Of a stretch of DNA of 64,000 nt, positions 9,689-17,826 are shown in pieces. This DNA is from Streptomyces sp. NBC_00377 (GTDB taxonomy: Bacteria; Actinomycetota; Actinomycetes; Streptomycetales; Streptomycetaceae), in contig NZ_CP107958.1 of the NCBI RefSeq assembly GCF_036075115.1, forward strand, positions 62,001-126,000, given 5' to 3'. The number at the start of each line of letters is the position of its first letter. Position 1 is the stretch's first letter. The translations under genes were made by a program, and so were the position numbers. The notes beneath the pieces are model-generated. The model made no database searches and was not told the origin of the DNA. It saw only the letters and a list, made by a program, of their open reading frames with translations.

Positions 9689-12568
9689 TCAGGCCCCCTC
9701 AAGCCCGCATTCGGCCCAGATGACCTTGCCCTGCTTGGTGTAGCGCGTTCCCCAGCTCTGCGTCAGCTGTGCGACGAGGAACAGGCCGCGGCCGCCCTCG
9801 TCGGTGCCGGCCGCTCGGCGCAGGTGCGGGGCGGTGTTGCTGCTGTCGGAGACCTCGCAGATCAGGGTGCGGTCGTGGAGCACCCGTACCCGGATGGGCT
9901 CTGCGCCGTGGCGGATGGCGTTCGTGACCAGCTCGCTCAGCACCAGTTCAGCGGCGAACGCGGCCTCGTCGAGTCCCCAGTCGGTCAGTTGCCGGGTGGC
10001 GGAGGCGCGCACCTCGCTGACCAGGGCCGGATCGGCGGGCAGGTCCCAGGTGGCGATCCGCTGGGGGTCGAGGGCGTGGGTGCGTGCGACGAGCAGGGCG
10101 ATGTCGTCGCAGGGGTGGGCGGGGGCCACCGTGTCGAGTATCGCCTCGCAGGTCTCGTCGGGCGTGCCGTTCGCTTGGGCCAGCGTGGCACGAAGCTGAT
10201 CGAGGACCATGTCGACGTCGCGGTGACGGTCCTCGATGAGCCCGTCGGTGTAGAGGACCAGCCGGCTGTTCTCGGGGAGGTCGAGCTCGGCGGCTTCGAA
10301 CGGCAGACCGCCGAGGCCGAGCGGCGGTCCGGCGGGCAGGTCGGGGAACCACACGGTGCCGTCGGGGCGGACCAGAGCGGGCGGGGGATGGGCGGCCCGG
10401 GCCATGGTGCACTGCTGTGTGGTCGGGTCGTAGATGGCGTAGAGACAGGTCGCGCCGACGATGCCCGCATCCACGGCGCCGGGGTCCTCCCGGTCCAGGC
10501 GTCCCACGAGTTTGTCGAGGTGGGTGAGGACCTCGTCCGGGGGGAAGTCGAGTTCGGCGAAACTGCGGGCGGCCGTGCGCAGCCGCCCCATGGTGGCGGC
10601 GGAGAGCATGCCGTGGCCGACGACGTCGCCGACGAAGAGCCCGATGCGGCTGCCGGACAGGGGTATGACGTCGTACCAGTCACCTCCCACGTCGGATTCG
10701 GCGGGCAGGTAGCGATGGGCGACCTCGACGGCGTCCTGGTCCGGCACACCGTGCGGGAGCAGGCTGCGCTGCAGGGCCAGGACCATGGCACGTTCGCGCG
10801 TGTAGCGCCGGGCGTTGTCGATGGACAGTGCGGCACGGACGGCCAGTTCCTGGGCCAGCGACCGGTCGTCGTCCCCGAACGCCGGCGAGTCCTGCGCGCG
10901 GTAGAAGCCGGCCACGCCCAGGACTGCGCCTCGGGCGACCAGGGGCACCGCGATGAGGGAGTGGACGTGGCTCAGCAGCTGTGCAGAGTGCTCAGGGTCC
11001 TGCGCGAACCAGCCCGCGGCAGCCTTCAGGTCCGGTTCAAGCACTGCCTGGCCGCTCGTCAGACACCGCGACTGCGGCATCGTCGGACCGTAGTCGACCT
11101 GTTTGCCGACCGGGTGGAAGGGACAGTCGTCATGGATGCCGTGGACCACCGTACGGCGTAGGTCACTGCGGGGATCGACGGACTCCTCGCCGCGGAGCAC
11201 GGCTCCCGGCAGGTCGATGGTGACGAAGTCGGCCAGTTGCGGCACCGCCGACTCGGCGAGCTCCCTGGCGGTACTGCGCACATCCAGGGTGGTGCCTATG
11301 CGGACGCCGGCCTCGGACAACAATTCCAGGCGGCGGCGCGCGGCCAGGGCGTAGGTCCCCACGTGCGGCTCCCCCACCATCATGAGCCCTCTCGCCGGGG
11401 GCGGGGAGTCGGAGTGCTCGTCCGTCGTGCCGTCGCCGGCCGTGACGCCCGGGGCGACAGGGCCGTGCTCTGTGCCGGGCAGATCCTCCGCCGACGGGGT
11501 GACGTAGAGCTGCCCAGGCGCCACGTCGCGAACAGCCCCGGAGAACGTGAGGGAGGTGGCGACGGCAGGCTCGGCAGGGAGGCCCGGCGGCTCGTGGACC
11601 TGACGCGGGAGCGCGAGGGGCTCGCGCGGTGAGGGACCGGGGACAACGGCCTCGACGGCGAAGCCCTCCACTCCGGAGGCACTCGTCATCGGCCGGCTCA
11701 CGAGCGCGACCCGACGGCCGTCGGACAGGGACACGTCGACACAGGCCCGCTGCGCGCACGCGATCAGCTCGGTGGCCTTCTCCATGAGGATCGCCCGGTC
11801 GCGGGGGCTCATCTCCACGGCCAGTTCCCGCACCCCTATGCGGTGTCGCGGACCTGCGGCGGCCTCGGCTCCGCTGTCCAGGTACGCCTGCAGCAGAGCG
11901 CGCTCACGCGAGGAACTCTGCCCCAGCAGCCGCCGCTCGATGGTCTCGGCCGCCTTGCGTATCACGGTGTCCAGCGCCGGGTCCTCAGCGCTGCGCGGAT
12001 AGCCGAGGCACAGGACGCCCTCGATGCGGCCGCTGAGCGGGTCGCGGACGGGAAGCGCGCGGCAGGCACTGCCCTGGGAGCGCTCGGCGAAGTGCTCGGC
12101 ACCGTAGACCCGGATGGGTTGGCGCTCGGCCAGGGCGAGACCGATGCCGTTGGTACCTGCGACCTTCTCGGCGAACACGAACCCGGGGACAGTCTGGATG
12201 GCCGGGAGAACTCCGGCCATCGACGCTTCTCCGAAACGGCGCAGGAGAACCGTCCCGCTCGCATCGGCGACGGAGATGTTCATCACGCTGCCGGCGAACA
12301 TGGCCTGCAGCCGGTCGAGCACCGGAACGGCCGCGCGGACGATCCGTCCGTCCGGTTCGAAGTCCTCCCGGAAGGGAAGGTCGGACTGGTCCGGTGACAG
12401 CCCCAGGGTCCGGCAACGCCGCCAGGAATCCAGGATCGACGTGCGCACGCCAGGCTCGACCGGCTCACCTTGCAGGAACCGCTCACGGAAACTGGCGGGA
12501 CCCGTGCCGCCTGGCGCACGCCCCGCCGGTATCGGGTCTTCGCCGGCCTGAACCACGCTCCGCCTCAC
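9689..12568 (-). CDS. GAF-SpoIIE phosphatase fused to an RsbW-like anti-sigma kinase domain
   Basis: A 959-aa cytoplasmic signalling protein. The N-terminal ~230 residues resemble the sensor region of AcoR/DhaR-type activators (SWRRCRTLGLSPDQ, VAGTNGIGLAL). A GAF domain lies near 390-560. The SpoIIE/PP2C domain follows at ~580-810 (LQRSLLPHG, GGDWYDVIPL, VVGHGMLSAATMG). A HATPase_c domain of anti-sigma kinase type ends the protein (ELVLSELVTNAIRHG, GGRGLFLV). Phosphatase and kinase in one chain imply reversible control of an anti-anti-sigma partner, not found nearby. The GTG start at 12568 has AAGG 5 nt upstream. Unlike the phosphatase at 3.1 kb, it is intact. Confidence 0.92.
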   Translation of the reverse strand: MRRSVVQAGEDPIPAGRAPGGTGPASFRERFLQGEPVEPGVRTSILDSWRRCRTLGLSPDQSDLPFREDFEPDGRIVRAAVPVLDRLQAMFAGSVMNISVADASGTVLLRRFGEASMAGVLPAIQTVPGFVFAEKVAGTNGIGLALAERQPIRVYGAEHFAERSQGSACRALPVRDPLSGRIEGVLCLGYPRSAEDPALDTVIRKAAETIERRLLGQSSSRERALLQAYLDSGAEAAAGPRHRIGVRELAVEMSPRDRAILMEKATELIACAQRACVDVSLSDGRRVALVSRPMTSASGVEGFAVEAVVPGPSPREPLALPRQVHEPPGLPAEPAVATSLTFSGAVRDVAPGQLYVTPSAEDLPGTEHGPVAPGVTAGDGTTDEHSDSPPPARGLMMVGEPHVGTYALAARRRLELLSEAGVRIGTTLDVRSTARELAESAVPQLADFVTIDLPGAVLRGEESVDPRSDLRRTVVHGIHDDCPFHPVGKQVDYGPTMPQSRCLTSGQAVLEPDLKAAAGWFAQDPEHSAQLLSHVHSLIAVPLVARGAVLGVAGFYRAQDSPAFGDDDRSLAQELAVRAALSIDNARRYTRERAMVLALQRSLLPHGVPDQDAVEVAHRYLPAESDVGGDWYDVIPLSGSRIGLFVGDVVGHGMLSAATMGRLRTAARSFAELDFPPDEVLTHLDKLVGRLDREDPGAVDAGIVGATCLYAIYDPTTQQCTMARAAHPPPALVRPDGTVWFPDLPAGPPLGLGGLPFEAAELDLPENSRLVLYTDGLIEDRHRDVDMVLDQLRATLAQANGTPDETCEAILDTVAPAHPCDDIALLVARTHALDPQRIATWDLPADPALVSEVRASATRQLTDWGLDEAAFAAELVLSELVTNAIRHGAEPIRVRVLHDRTLICEVSDSSNTAPHLRRAAGTDEGGRGLFLVAQLTQSWGTRYTKQGKVIWAECGLEGA

Positions 12569-12685
12569 TCGCGCCTTCGACAGTCAATTCTTGTGAAATG
12601 TCTGATATGAACAAGGATACGGGCATTGGAGGCGCGAGTCACCGTTCACAAGCCCCTCACACACGGTGACCGGACCGGGTCGGCG

Positions 12686-13654
12686 TCACAGGACCGCGAC
12701 CGGATTGACGGGCGAGCCCGTCCCGCCCGGGACGTTCAGCGGCGCCACGACGAGCATGAAGTCGTAGCGCCCCGCCGTCGCGGTCGCGGCGGACAGCGCT
12801 TCCAGGTCGAGGTTGTCCAGCAGTGGCATCCCCATCGCGGCCACAGCCAGGGCGTGGACCGGGGAGTGCACGCCGTCCACGGGTGAGGGCCGCACGTCAC
12901 TGTCGCCGTCTCCGCCGAGCAGCGCGATGCCACGCTCGGCCAACAGCGGCAGGGCGTCCACATGAAAGCCCGCGCTGGCCGTGTCGGGGTCCCAGGCGCC
13001 GAGTTCCTCGCGGCGCCGGACCTGTCCGGAGCGCAGCAGTAGCGCGTCGCCATCGCCGATCGTCACATCGAGCGCCTCCTCCACCGCGACGATGTCCCTC
13101 GCGTGCACCGCTCGCCCCGGCTCCAGCCAGGGGATCCCGAGGACGGCGGGCAGGTCGAGGAGCACTCCCCTCGTGACGAGGGACCCGAGCGTCGACACCG
13201 CGCCGAAGCGGGCGCCCGCGGCATCGACGACCTCATGTGCCGTGCGGCCGTCGTAGAGCTGCCCCCGATAGGCGATGTGGCACAGCGCGTCGAGATGGGT
13301 GATGCCCTTGCCGTGGTAGTCGGCGGCGATGAAGTCCTTGTGGGTGGAGGGTTCCGGCGCCTCCACGTCACCGAGGTCGGTCATGTGGTGCAGGGCGGGC
13401 TTGCGGTTGCCGGGGCCGGGCCGGGTGTTCCACGGCAGTGCCAGCGGGACGACCGTCCCGGCCCGCACGCGCGCTGCGGCCCGCCGCACATGGTCCGCGG
13501 TGACGCGGTTCCAGGCACCGCGGTCGGCCGGAGACCAGCGACCCCACGTGCGAACCGCCTCGAAGAGTGCGTCGAACTCCTGACGGGAGACGGCGGGCCC
13601 GTTGCCGACGCCGGTCGGCGCAGGATTCGCGGCATCGGCGGAACTCGGACTCAT
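12686..13654 (-). CDS. Cyclase-family metal-dependent hydrolase (kynurenine-formamidase-like)
   Basis: The 322-aa protein carries the cyclase-superfamily metal motif as GKGITHLDALCHIAY, a variant of HxGTHxDxxxH, with a further catalytic region near GDALLLRSGQ. Members hydrolyse N-formylkynurenine, cyclic amides or related substrates; the reaction here cannot be specified. It is on the same strand as the preceding phosphatase gene but 117 bp away, so cotranscription is uncertain. Length is usual for actinobacterial members with an N-terminal extension. The ATG start has a distant GGAG. Confidence 0.85.
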   Translation of the reverse strand: MSPSSADAANPAPTGVGNGPAVSRQEFDALFEAVRTWGRWSPADRGAWNRVTADHVRRAAARVRAGTVVPLALPWNTRPGPGNRKPALHHMTDLGDVEAPEPSTHKDFIAADYHGKGITHLDALCHIAYRGQLYDGRTAHEVVDAAGARFGAVSTLGSLVTRGVLLDLPAVLGIPWLEPGRAVHARDIVAVEEALDVTIGDGDALLLRSGQVRRREELGAWDPDTASAGFHVDALPLLAERGIALLGGDGDSDVRPSPVDGVHSPVHALAVAAMGMPLLDNLDLEALSAATATAGRYDFMLVVAPLNVPGGTGSPVNPVAVL

Positions 13655-14204
13655 CAGTACTCACCGCTCCCAGGCTGGAACGGCTCCGACGGCAGGACGT
13701 CACCGGACGCGACACGAATCGAGCTGACGGGGTGTGCGCCCGGCTGACGCCGTGACACGGAGAAGCACCGTCCTCGTGATCGGAAAACCAGCTTCGCACA
13801 TTCACGGGCGCTTTGGAGAGGTGTGCCCCGGATTCAGCCGGGTCATCGGGGCGGTGGCGTGGCGAGTTTCCTCCGCGACCGCGCGAGACTATTGCTCAGC
13901 CCAGGAAGTCGCCGCCGTCGGCGACCAGTCGCAGGGACCGACACCACAGGCGCGGGTAGCAGCCTCGCCGTCGAAACCTCCGACGAGCCGATATTGCCCG
14001 TCGTCGTACCTGCCAGCCGGCTTTCAGCGGCCGGGACACCGCCGTCCGCGCCGTCATCGAGGCGGAGGACGCCTGGGTGCCGCTGCCGTCCCTGGGCGAC
14101 GATGCCTGCCGGCGCATCCCGGCGGGGATGCGCTCCAACGTCTACGGCGCGGCATACCGCATCGACCTGCGGCGCGGCCGGCTCGCCCAGATCCAGCCCG
14201 GCGC
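13655..14204. other. Intergenic region with only fragmentary frames
   Basis: About 550 bp upstream of the cyclase gene contains overlapping short frames on both strands, none with a recognisable domain or good initiation signal. A short run near 14041-14220 looks weakly protein-like but ends without family motifs. I see no supportable gene. Confidence 0.4.
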
Positions 14205-14564
14205 CTACCCCTGCGCAGCGACGGCGCCGGGCGCCTCGACCTCGACGGCCGGTCCGGGCTCGGGCGTCCGGGCGGTGCTGGGCAACCGCGTGACGCCATC
14301 GGCCTGCTCGGCCGGCAGTTCACCCCGCCCGGTGAGCGCCCCGTCGCGCCCGCCCTTCGCGGAGGCATCCGTGGCCTGCGCGGACGCGGTGTGACCGCGC
14401 CCCGCGGCGGAACCCCACCGCTGGCCAGGGGCTTCCTCGGAGCCGACGCCCATGGACTGGCCCACAGCGAAAGCTACTTGGTCGGTCCCGGCCAGGACGG
14501 CCAGGACGGCCAGGACGGCCAGGACAAAGACAACAGCAAAAACCAGCGGACGTGCCGGACGCAC
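14205..14564 (-). CDS. Small predicted exported protein with repeat-bearing signal peptide
   Basis: The 119-aa frame starts at GTG 14564, with a G-rich stretch upstream as a weak ribosome binding site. Residues ~6-25 form a hydrophobic export signal that includes repeated VLA triplets, encoded by a 9-bp tandem repeat. The remainder is low-complexity, rich in Ala, Gly, Thr and Glu, with no known domain. No function can be assigned. Signal-peptide character and frame length support a real gene, but composition alone could produce such a frame in G+C-rich DNA. Confidence 0.4.
   Translation of the reverse strand: MRPARPLVFAVVFVLAVLAVLAVLAGTDQVAFAVGQSMGVGSEEAPGQRWGSAAGRGHTASAQATDASAKGGRDGALTGRGELPAEQADGVTRLPSTARTPEPGPAVEVEAPGAVAAQG
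14490..14525. repeat. 9-bp tandem repeat, four copies
   Basis: GGCCAGGAC is repeated perfectly four times. On the minus strand it encodes VLA units in the hydrophobic core of the predicted signal peptide of the small exported protein. Copy-number change would alter signal length without shifting frame. Confidence 0.9.
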
Positions 14565-14889
14565 GGAATCCCCCCACCCAAAAGATCACGAGTGGGTAAT
14601 TCCAGCCCGGCGTGGCGCCGATCCACGGAGGCGACGCTACGGCGGCCGATCACCCGGTGCCGGCGTGCTTCGCGGTGCCGGGGCCTCACCTCGACGCGGG
14701 CCCAGTCGTAGAAACCGCCGGCCGTGGGCTACCTCGCCGCAGGATCGGCGTGTCCACTTCTGCCGGGGCAGGTCTACTGTGACGTAGAGGAGAACGTCCC
14801 GCGCTCGAGCAGGGTGCTCAGCCCGACGTCGCCGGCACTGGCGCTGGCGCTGGCGCTGGCGCCGAGGCGAGTCTTCCCGACCGCGGAGG
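14565..14889. other. Intergenic region with a CTGGCG repeat
   Basis: No gene is supportable in these 325 bp. CTGGCG occurs four times in tandem at 14838-14861, just beyond the stop of the PAS-LuxR regulator gene. Confidence 0.5.
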
Positions 14890-16098
14890 TCATGCGGTGC
14901 TGAGGGGGTGGGCCGCCGTGGCCGAGCGTGGGGGCCAGGTGTGGGGGGCGAGTATGCCGAGGACGTAGGCGCGGGCCACGAGGGCCGGACGGGTGGCGGC
15001 GCCCAGCAGGTGCCGCAGGCGGCTGAGGTGGTAGTCGAGTGTCTGCCGCGACAGTTTCAGCGAGGCGGCTATGTCGCTGTTGCTGCTGCCCTGCGCCAGC
15101 AGCGACAGGATGCGGATCTGCGCTGCGGTCAGCGGCGGATGCGCCTCGTGAGCGAGGCTCTGATGGGTGATCACGGCCCAGACGTGCCGTGCTCGGCTGG
15201 CGGAATGGCCGATAGTCGTCAGGTGGACCTCCGCCCGCCGCTGCAGTCCTCGGGTGTCGACGAGCACGGCGGTGGTTTCGACCCGTCGAGTGCGGCGGGC
15301 TATCAGACTGTTCCAGCGGCGGTGCAACCGGTCGAGGTCGGGCCCCGGTTCGGGGGCGAGCAGCGTGTGGGCGCGGCTGCCCACGAGGTCGGTCAGGCCG
15401 AGGTGGAAGAGTTCGGCGGCCGCCACGCTCGCCTCGATCACCCGCCCGCTCGCCGACAACAGGGCACAGGGCAGCCCGCTGTGGTCACGCAGGGCGCTGA
15501 GGTTCTCCTCGGCCTCCTGGCGCTGCGCCGTCGCCCGCAGGTGGTCGGTGATGTCCACGTAGATGCCGGCGATGCACGTACGGGACTGTTCCCGCACCGG
15601 GAAGCGGTGGCCGACGGCGCGGCCCGTGGTGCCGTCTGGACGGCGGTAGCGGAGAGTGTGACGGACGGGCGTGCCTCGGGTGAGTATCTGCTGGTCCAGG
15701 GCCCGGAACCGGTCGGCCTCGGCCGGGGCGTCGAAGTCCTCGATGTACCTGCCGACCAGTTGCTGCGGCACGGTGCCGTAAAGGTGTGCGTAGGCGTGGT
15801 TGGCCCACAGGTAGCGCCCGTCGCGATCCCGGATGAAGGCGGCCGCCGGAGCGAGATCCACAAGGTCCGCGAAGGCAGCGTAGCCGGGGGGCGCCGCGAG
15901 CGCTGCTCCCCGCTGCCGCCGGTCAGGGGCGCGCTGTGAGCTGCCCGGGTCGGCGGGGCCTCCGGGGTCGTCCGACTCGTCTGTCTGCTGGGGCCCGTCG
16001 GCGTCGCCCTCCCCCGCCTGCCACGGCTGGTCGGCTTCGGCTTCCCTCCAGAACACGGGAAGGTTCTCGAGCAGTGTCTTGAGGCTTGGGTCGCCCAC
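14890..16098 (-). CDS. PAS-PAS-LuxR transcriptional regulator
   Basis: The 402-aa protein has a low-complexity acidic N-terminus and a PAS domain at ~73-190 (AAFIRDRDGRYLWAN, then FPVREQSRTCIAGIYVDIT). A second PAS-like region lies at ~195-310. The C-terminal LuxR-type helix-turn-helix spans ~325-390 (LTAAQIRILSLLAQG). PAS-LuxR proteins in Streptomyces often activate antibiotic clusters. This one is divergent from an ATP-grasp/dikinase/MFS operon 354 bp away and is the obvious candidate to control it. The start is GTG at 16098 with GGAG 6 nt upstream. The ligand or cofactor of the PAS domains is unknown. Confidence 0.88.
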   Translation of the reverse strand: MGDPSLKTLLENLPVFWREAEADQPWQAGEGDADGPQQTDESDDPGGPADPGSSQRAPDRRQRGAALAAPPGYAAFADLVDLAPAAAFIRDRDGRYLWANHAYAHLYGTVPQQLVGRYIEDFDAPAEADRFRALDQQILTRGTPVRHTLRYRRPDGTTGRAVGHRFPVREQSRTCIAGIYVDITDHLRATAQRQEAEENLSALRDHSGLPCALLSASGRVIEASVAAAELFHLGLTDLVGSRAHTLLAPEPGPDLDRLHRRWNSLIARRTRRVETTAVLVDTRGLQRRAEVHLTTIGHSASRARHVWAVITHQSLAHEAHPPLTAAQIRILSLLAQGSSNSDIAASLKLSRQTLDYHLSRLRHLLGAATRPALVARAYVLGILAPHTWPPRSATAAHPLSTA

Positions 16099-16268
16099 AA
16101 CGGTCTCCGTCCGTATACGACTGGCTGACGCACAGTCACATGACGTGGATAGCCCGCGTGGTACAGCACAAGCTCCATTCCCGGCCGAGTTGCCGAAAGG
16201 GGACGGGGAACCCCGCCGCCCTACCGCTCGGGCCGGGCTCAGGGGACGAAATTCTGCGCATCACGTCT

Positions 16269-16294
16269 GCGACTCAGGCGTTTGCCTGAGTCGC
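16269..16294. promoter_or_regulatory. Perfect 11-bp stem, 4-nt loop hairpin in the divergent intergenic region
   Basis: GCGACTCAGGC (16269-16279) and GCCTGAGTCGC (16284-16294) flank loop GTTT, about 160 bp before the ATP-grasp start. It could be a leader attenuator, a terminator protecting the operon, or a regulator operator. It lies between the divergent luxR-type and ATP-grasp genes. Confidence 0.6.
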
Positions 16295-16452
16295 GAGCGC
16301 CCTCAGCAGCGATATGGACGGGTACAGCCTGGTCCCCTGGAGTGTGCGGGAGGGACGCCGGACGCCGTCCCCGCACGCGCCCCCGGGCCCGTCGCCGCAC
16401 CAGTGGTGCCGAGGACGGCCCCTACCGATCAGGTGAATGGAGACGAATTTCT

Positions 16453-17826
16453 GTGAGTACGGTGCTGTTGGTGCATGCCAAGGGTGGTCCGCCGCTCGGC
16501 CATGTCCTGTCCCGGACGGCTGCGAGGGCGGACGTGCACCTGCTGGCGCTCAGCGCTCTTCCCGCCGCCGTGGCGGGTTCCGCCGCCAGACTGTGCGCCT
16601 CGGTCACGACGCCGGACAACGCCAGCCGCGGCGACCTGGTCTCCCTGATCGTTTCGCGGGCCCGGGAGGTGGCCGCGGACGCCGTGATCACCTTCTCCGA
16701 GTACGCGGTCGTGGCCGTCGCCGAAGCCTGCGAAAAGCTCGGCCTGCCGGGCGCGGGCGCAGCCGCCGCACTCGCGCGCGACAAGCGGCTGATGCGCAGC
16801 ACCTGGCAGCGAAGCGGCCTGCCGCAGCCCGCGTTCCGCCCCGTCGCCACGGAGGCGGATCTGCGGGCGGCGGTGAACTCCCTGTCCTGTCCGCTGCTGC
16901 TGAAGGCGGCCTGGAGCGCGGGATCCACCGCCCACCAGATCATCACCTCTCCCGGCGACGCGTCCGCCGCCTGGGCCCGCTCCCGGCAGGTCATGGCGGA
17001 GTCCGCCCAGTTGGGATACGCGGAGCTGCACGTCGCCGAGGCGAACGCCGACTTCGTGGTCGAGGAGATCGTCAGCGGCACGGCGGCGGACTGGTTCGAC
17101 GAGCCCGGCTGGGGCGACTACCTCAGCGTCGAGGGCGTCGTGGCGGACGGTGTGTTCCACCCCGTCTGTCTCAGCGGCCGGATGCCCACCATCGAGCCCT
17201 TCACCGAGCGCGCCGGCATCACCCCCGCCCTGCTCTCTCCGGACGCGCAGGACCGCGTCGTGGACCTTGCGCGCCGCGCGGTCGACGCGCTGGGCCTGCG
17301 CGACTGCGGGACGCACACGGAGATCAAGCTCGGCCCCGACGGAAGCATGTGGCTCATCGAAACCGCTGCCCGGTTCGGCGGTGCGATGACGGTGCCGCAG
17401 ATCGAGGAGGTCTTCGCACTGGACCTGGTGGGCATGCTCGTCGACCACCTCCTGCGACGCCCTGTCGCCTGGCCGGAGCAGGCTCTGACACCGGCGCAGG
17501 GCCGGGGTGCGGCCGGCTCCCTCGTCGTCCTCGCGGTCGACGGCCGCGGCGAGGCATGGCAGGACCGCAGGGTCTGGGACTTCCCCGTGGTCGCGTCGGA
17601 CGTGCCGCTGAGCCCGGACAGTGAGCTGTCGGTGGTGGCGGAGAGCTCCCTGCCCGACGGCCACGTCGTGCCGGTCTACGACCCCGCCGCGGGTGCCAAC
17701 ACCATGGCGGCCCTGTGCCTGCTCTCCGCCGCCAACCCGCGGACGGTGCTGCGGGACTTCGAGACCCTGGTGGACGCGCTGCCCCGGGTGCTGCCCGCCG
17801 CGCAATCCGAGGAGGCCCCCGCATGA
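16453..17826 (+). CDS. ATP-grasp carboxylate ligase-like enzyme
   Basis: This 457-aa protein has the ATP-grasp fold: a preATP-grasp N-terminus (VLLVHAKGGPP), a central ATP-binding lobe (CPLLLKAAWSAGS, FVVEEIVSG) and a metal/phosphate-binding C-lobe (HTEIKLGPDG, LIETAARFGG). Family members join a carboxylate to an amine or thiol through an acyl phosphate, as in BacD-like dipeptide ligases and D-Ala ligases. The start is GTG 16453, with GGAGACG 7 nt upstream. Its stop overlaps the next start (ATGA), so it is co-expressed with the dikinase and exporter. The product is probably an amide- or peptide-containing small molecule; substrates are unknown. Confidence 0.85.
   Translation: MSTVLLVHAKGGPPLGHVLSRTAARADVHLLALSALPAAVAGSAARLCASVTTPDNASRGDLVSLIVSRAREVAADAVITFSEYAVVAVAEACEKLGLPGAGAAAALARDKRLMRSTWQRSGLPQPAFRPVATEADLRAAVNSLSCPLLLKAAWSAGSTAHQIITSPGDASAAWARSRQVMAESAQLGYAELHVAEANADFVVEEIVSGTAADWFDEPGWGDYLSVEGVVADGVFHPVCLSGRMPTIEPFTERAGITPALLSPDAQDRVVDLARRAVDALGLRDCGTHTEIKLGPDGSMWLIETAARFGGAMTVPQIEEVFALDLVGMLVDHLLRRPVAWPEQALTPAQGRGAAGSLVVLAVDGRGEAWQDRRVWDFPVVASDVPLSPDSELSVVAESSLPDGHVVPVYDPAAGANTMAALCLLSAANPRTVLRDFETLVDALPRVLPAAQSEEAPA

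Noticed and set aside
13896..14138. Minus-strand transposase-like frame ending LVADGGDFLG
   Set aside because: Only a few residues look familiar and no catalytic motif is present; not enough to call.
14490..14525. CRISPR-like repeat
   Set aside because: The units are contiguous 9-mers with no spacers; it is a simple tandem repeat inside a signal-peptide codon run.
16282..16452. ATP-grasp protein starting at ATG 16282
   Set aside because: That ATG lies in the hairpin, and the upstream 57 residues are low-complexity Arg/Pro-rich. GTG 16453 has a proper ribosome binding site and begins the family's first beta-strand.
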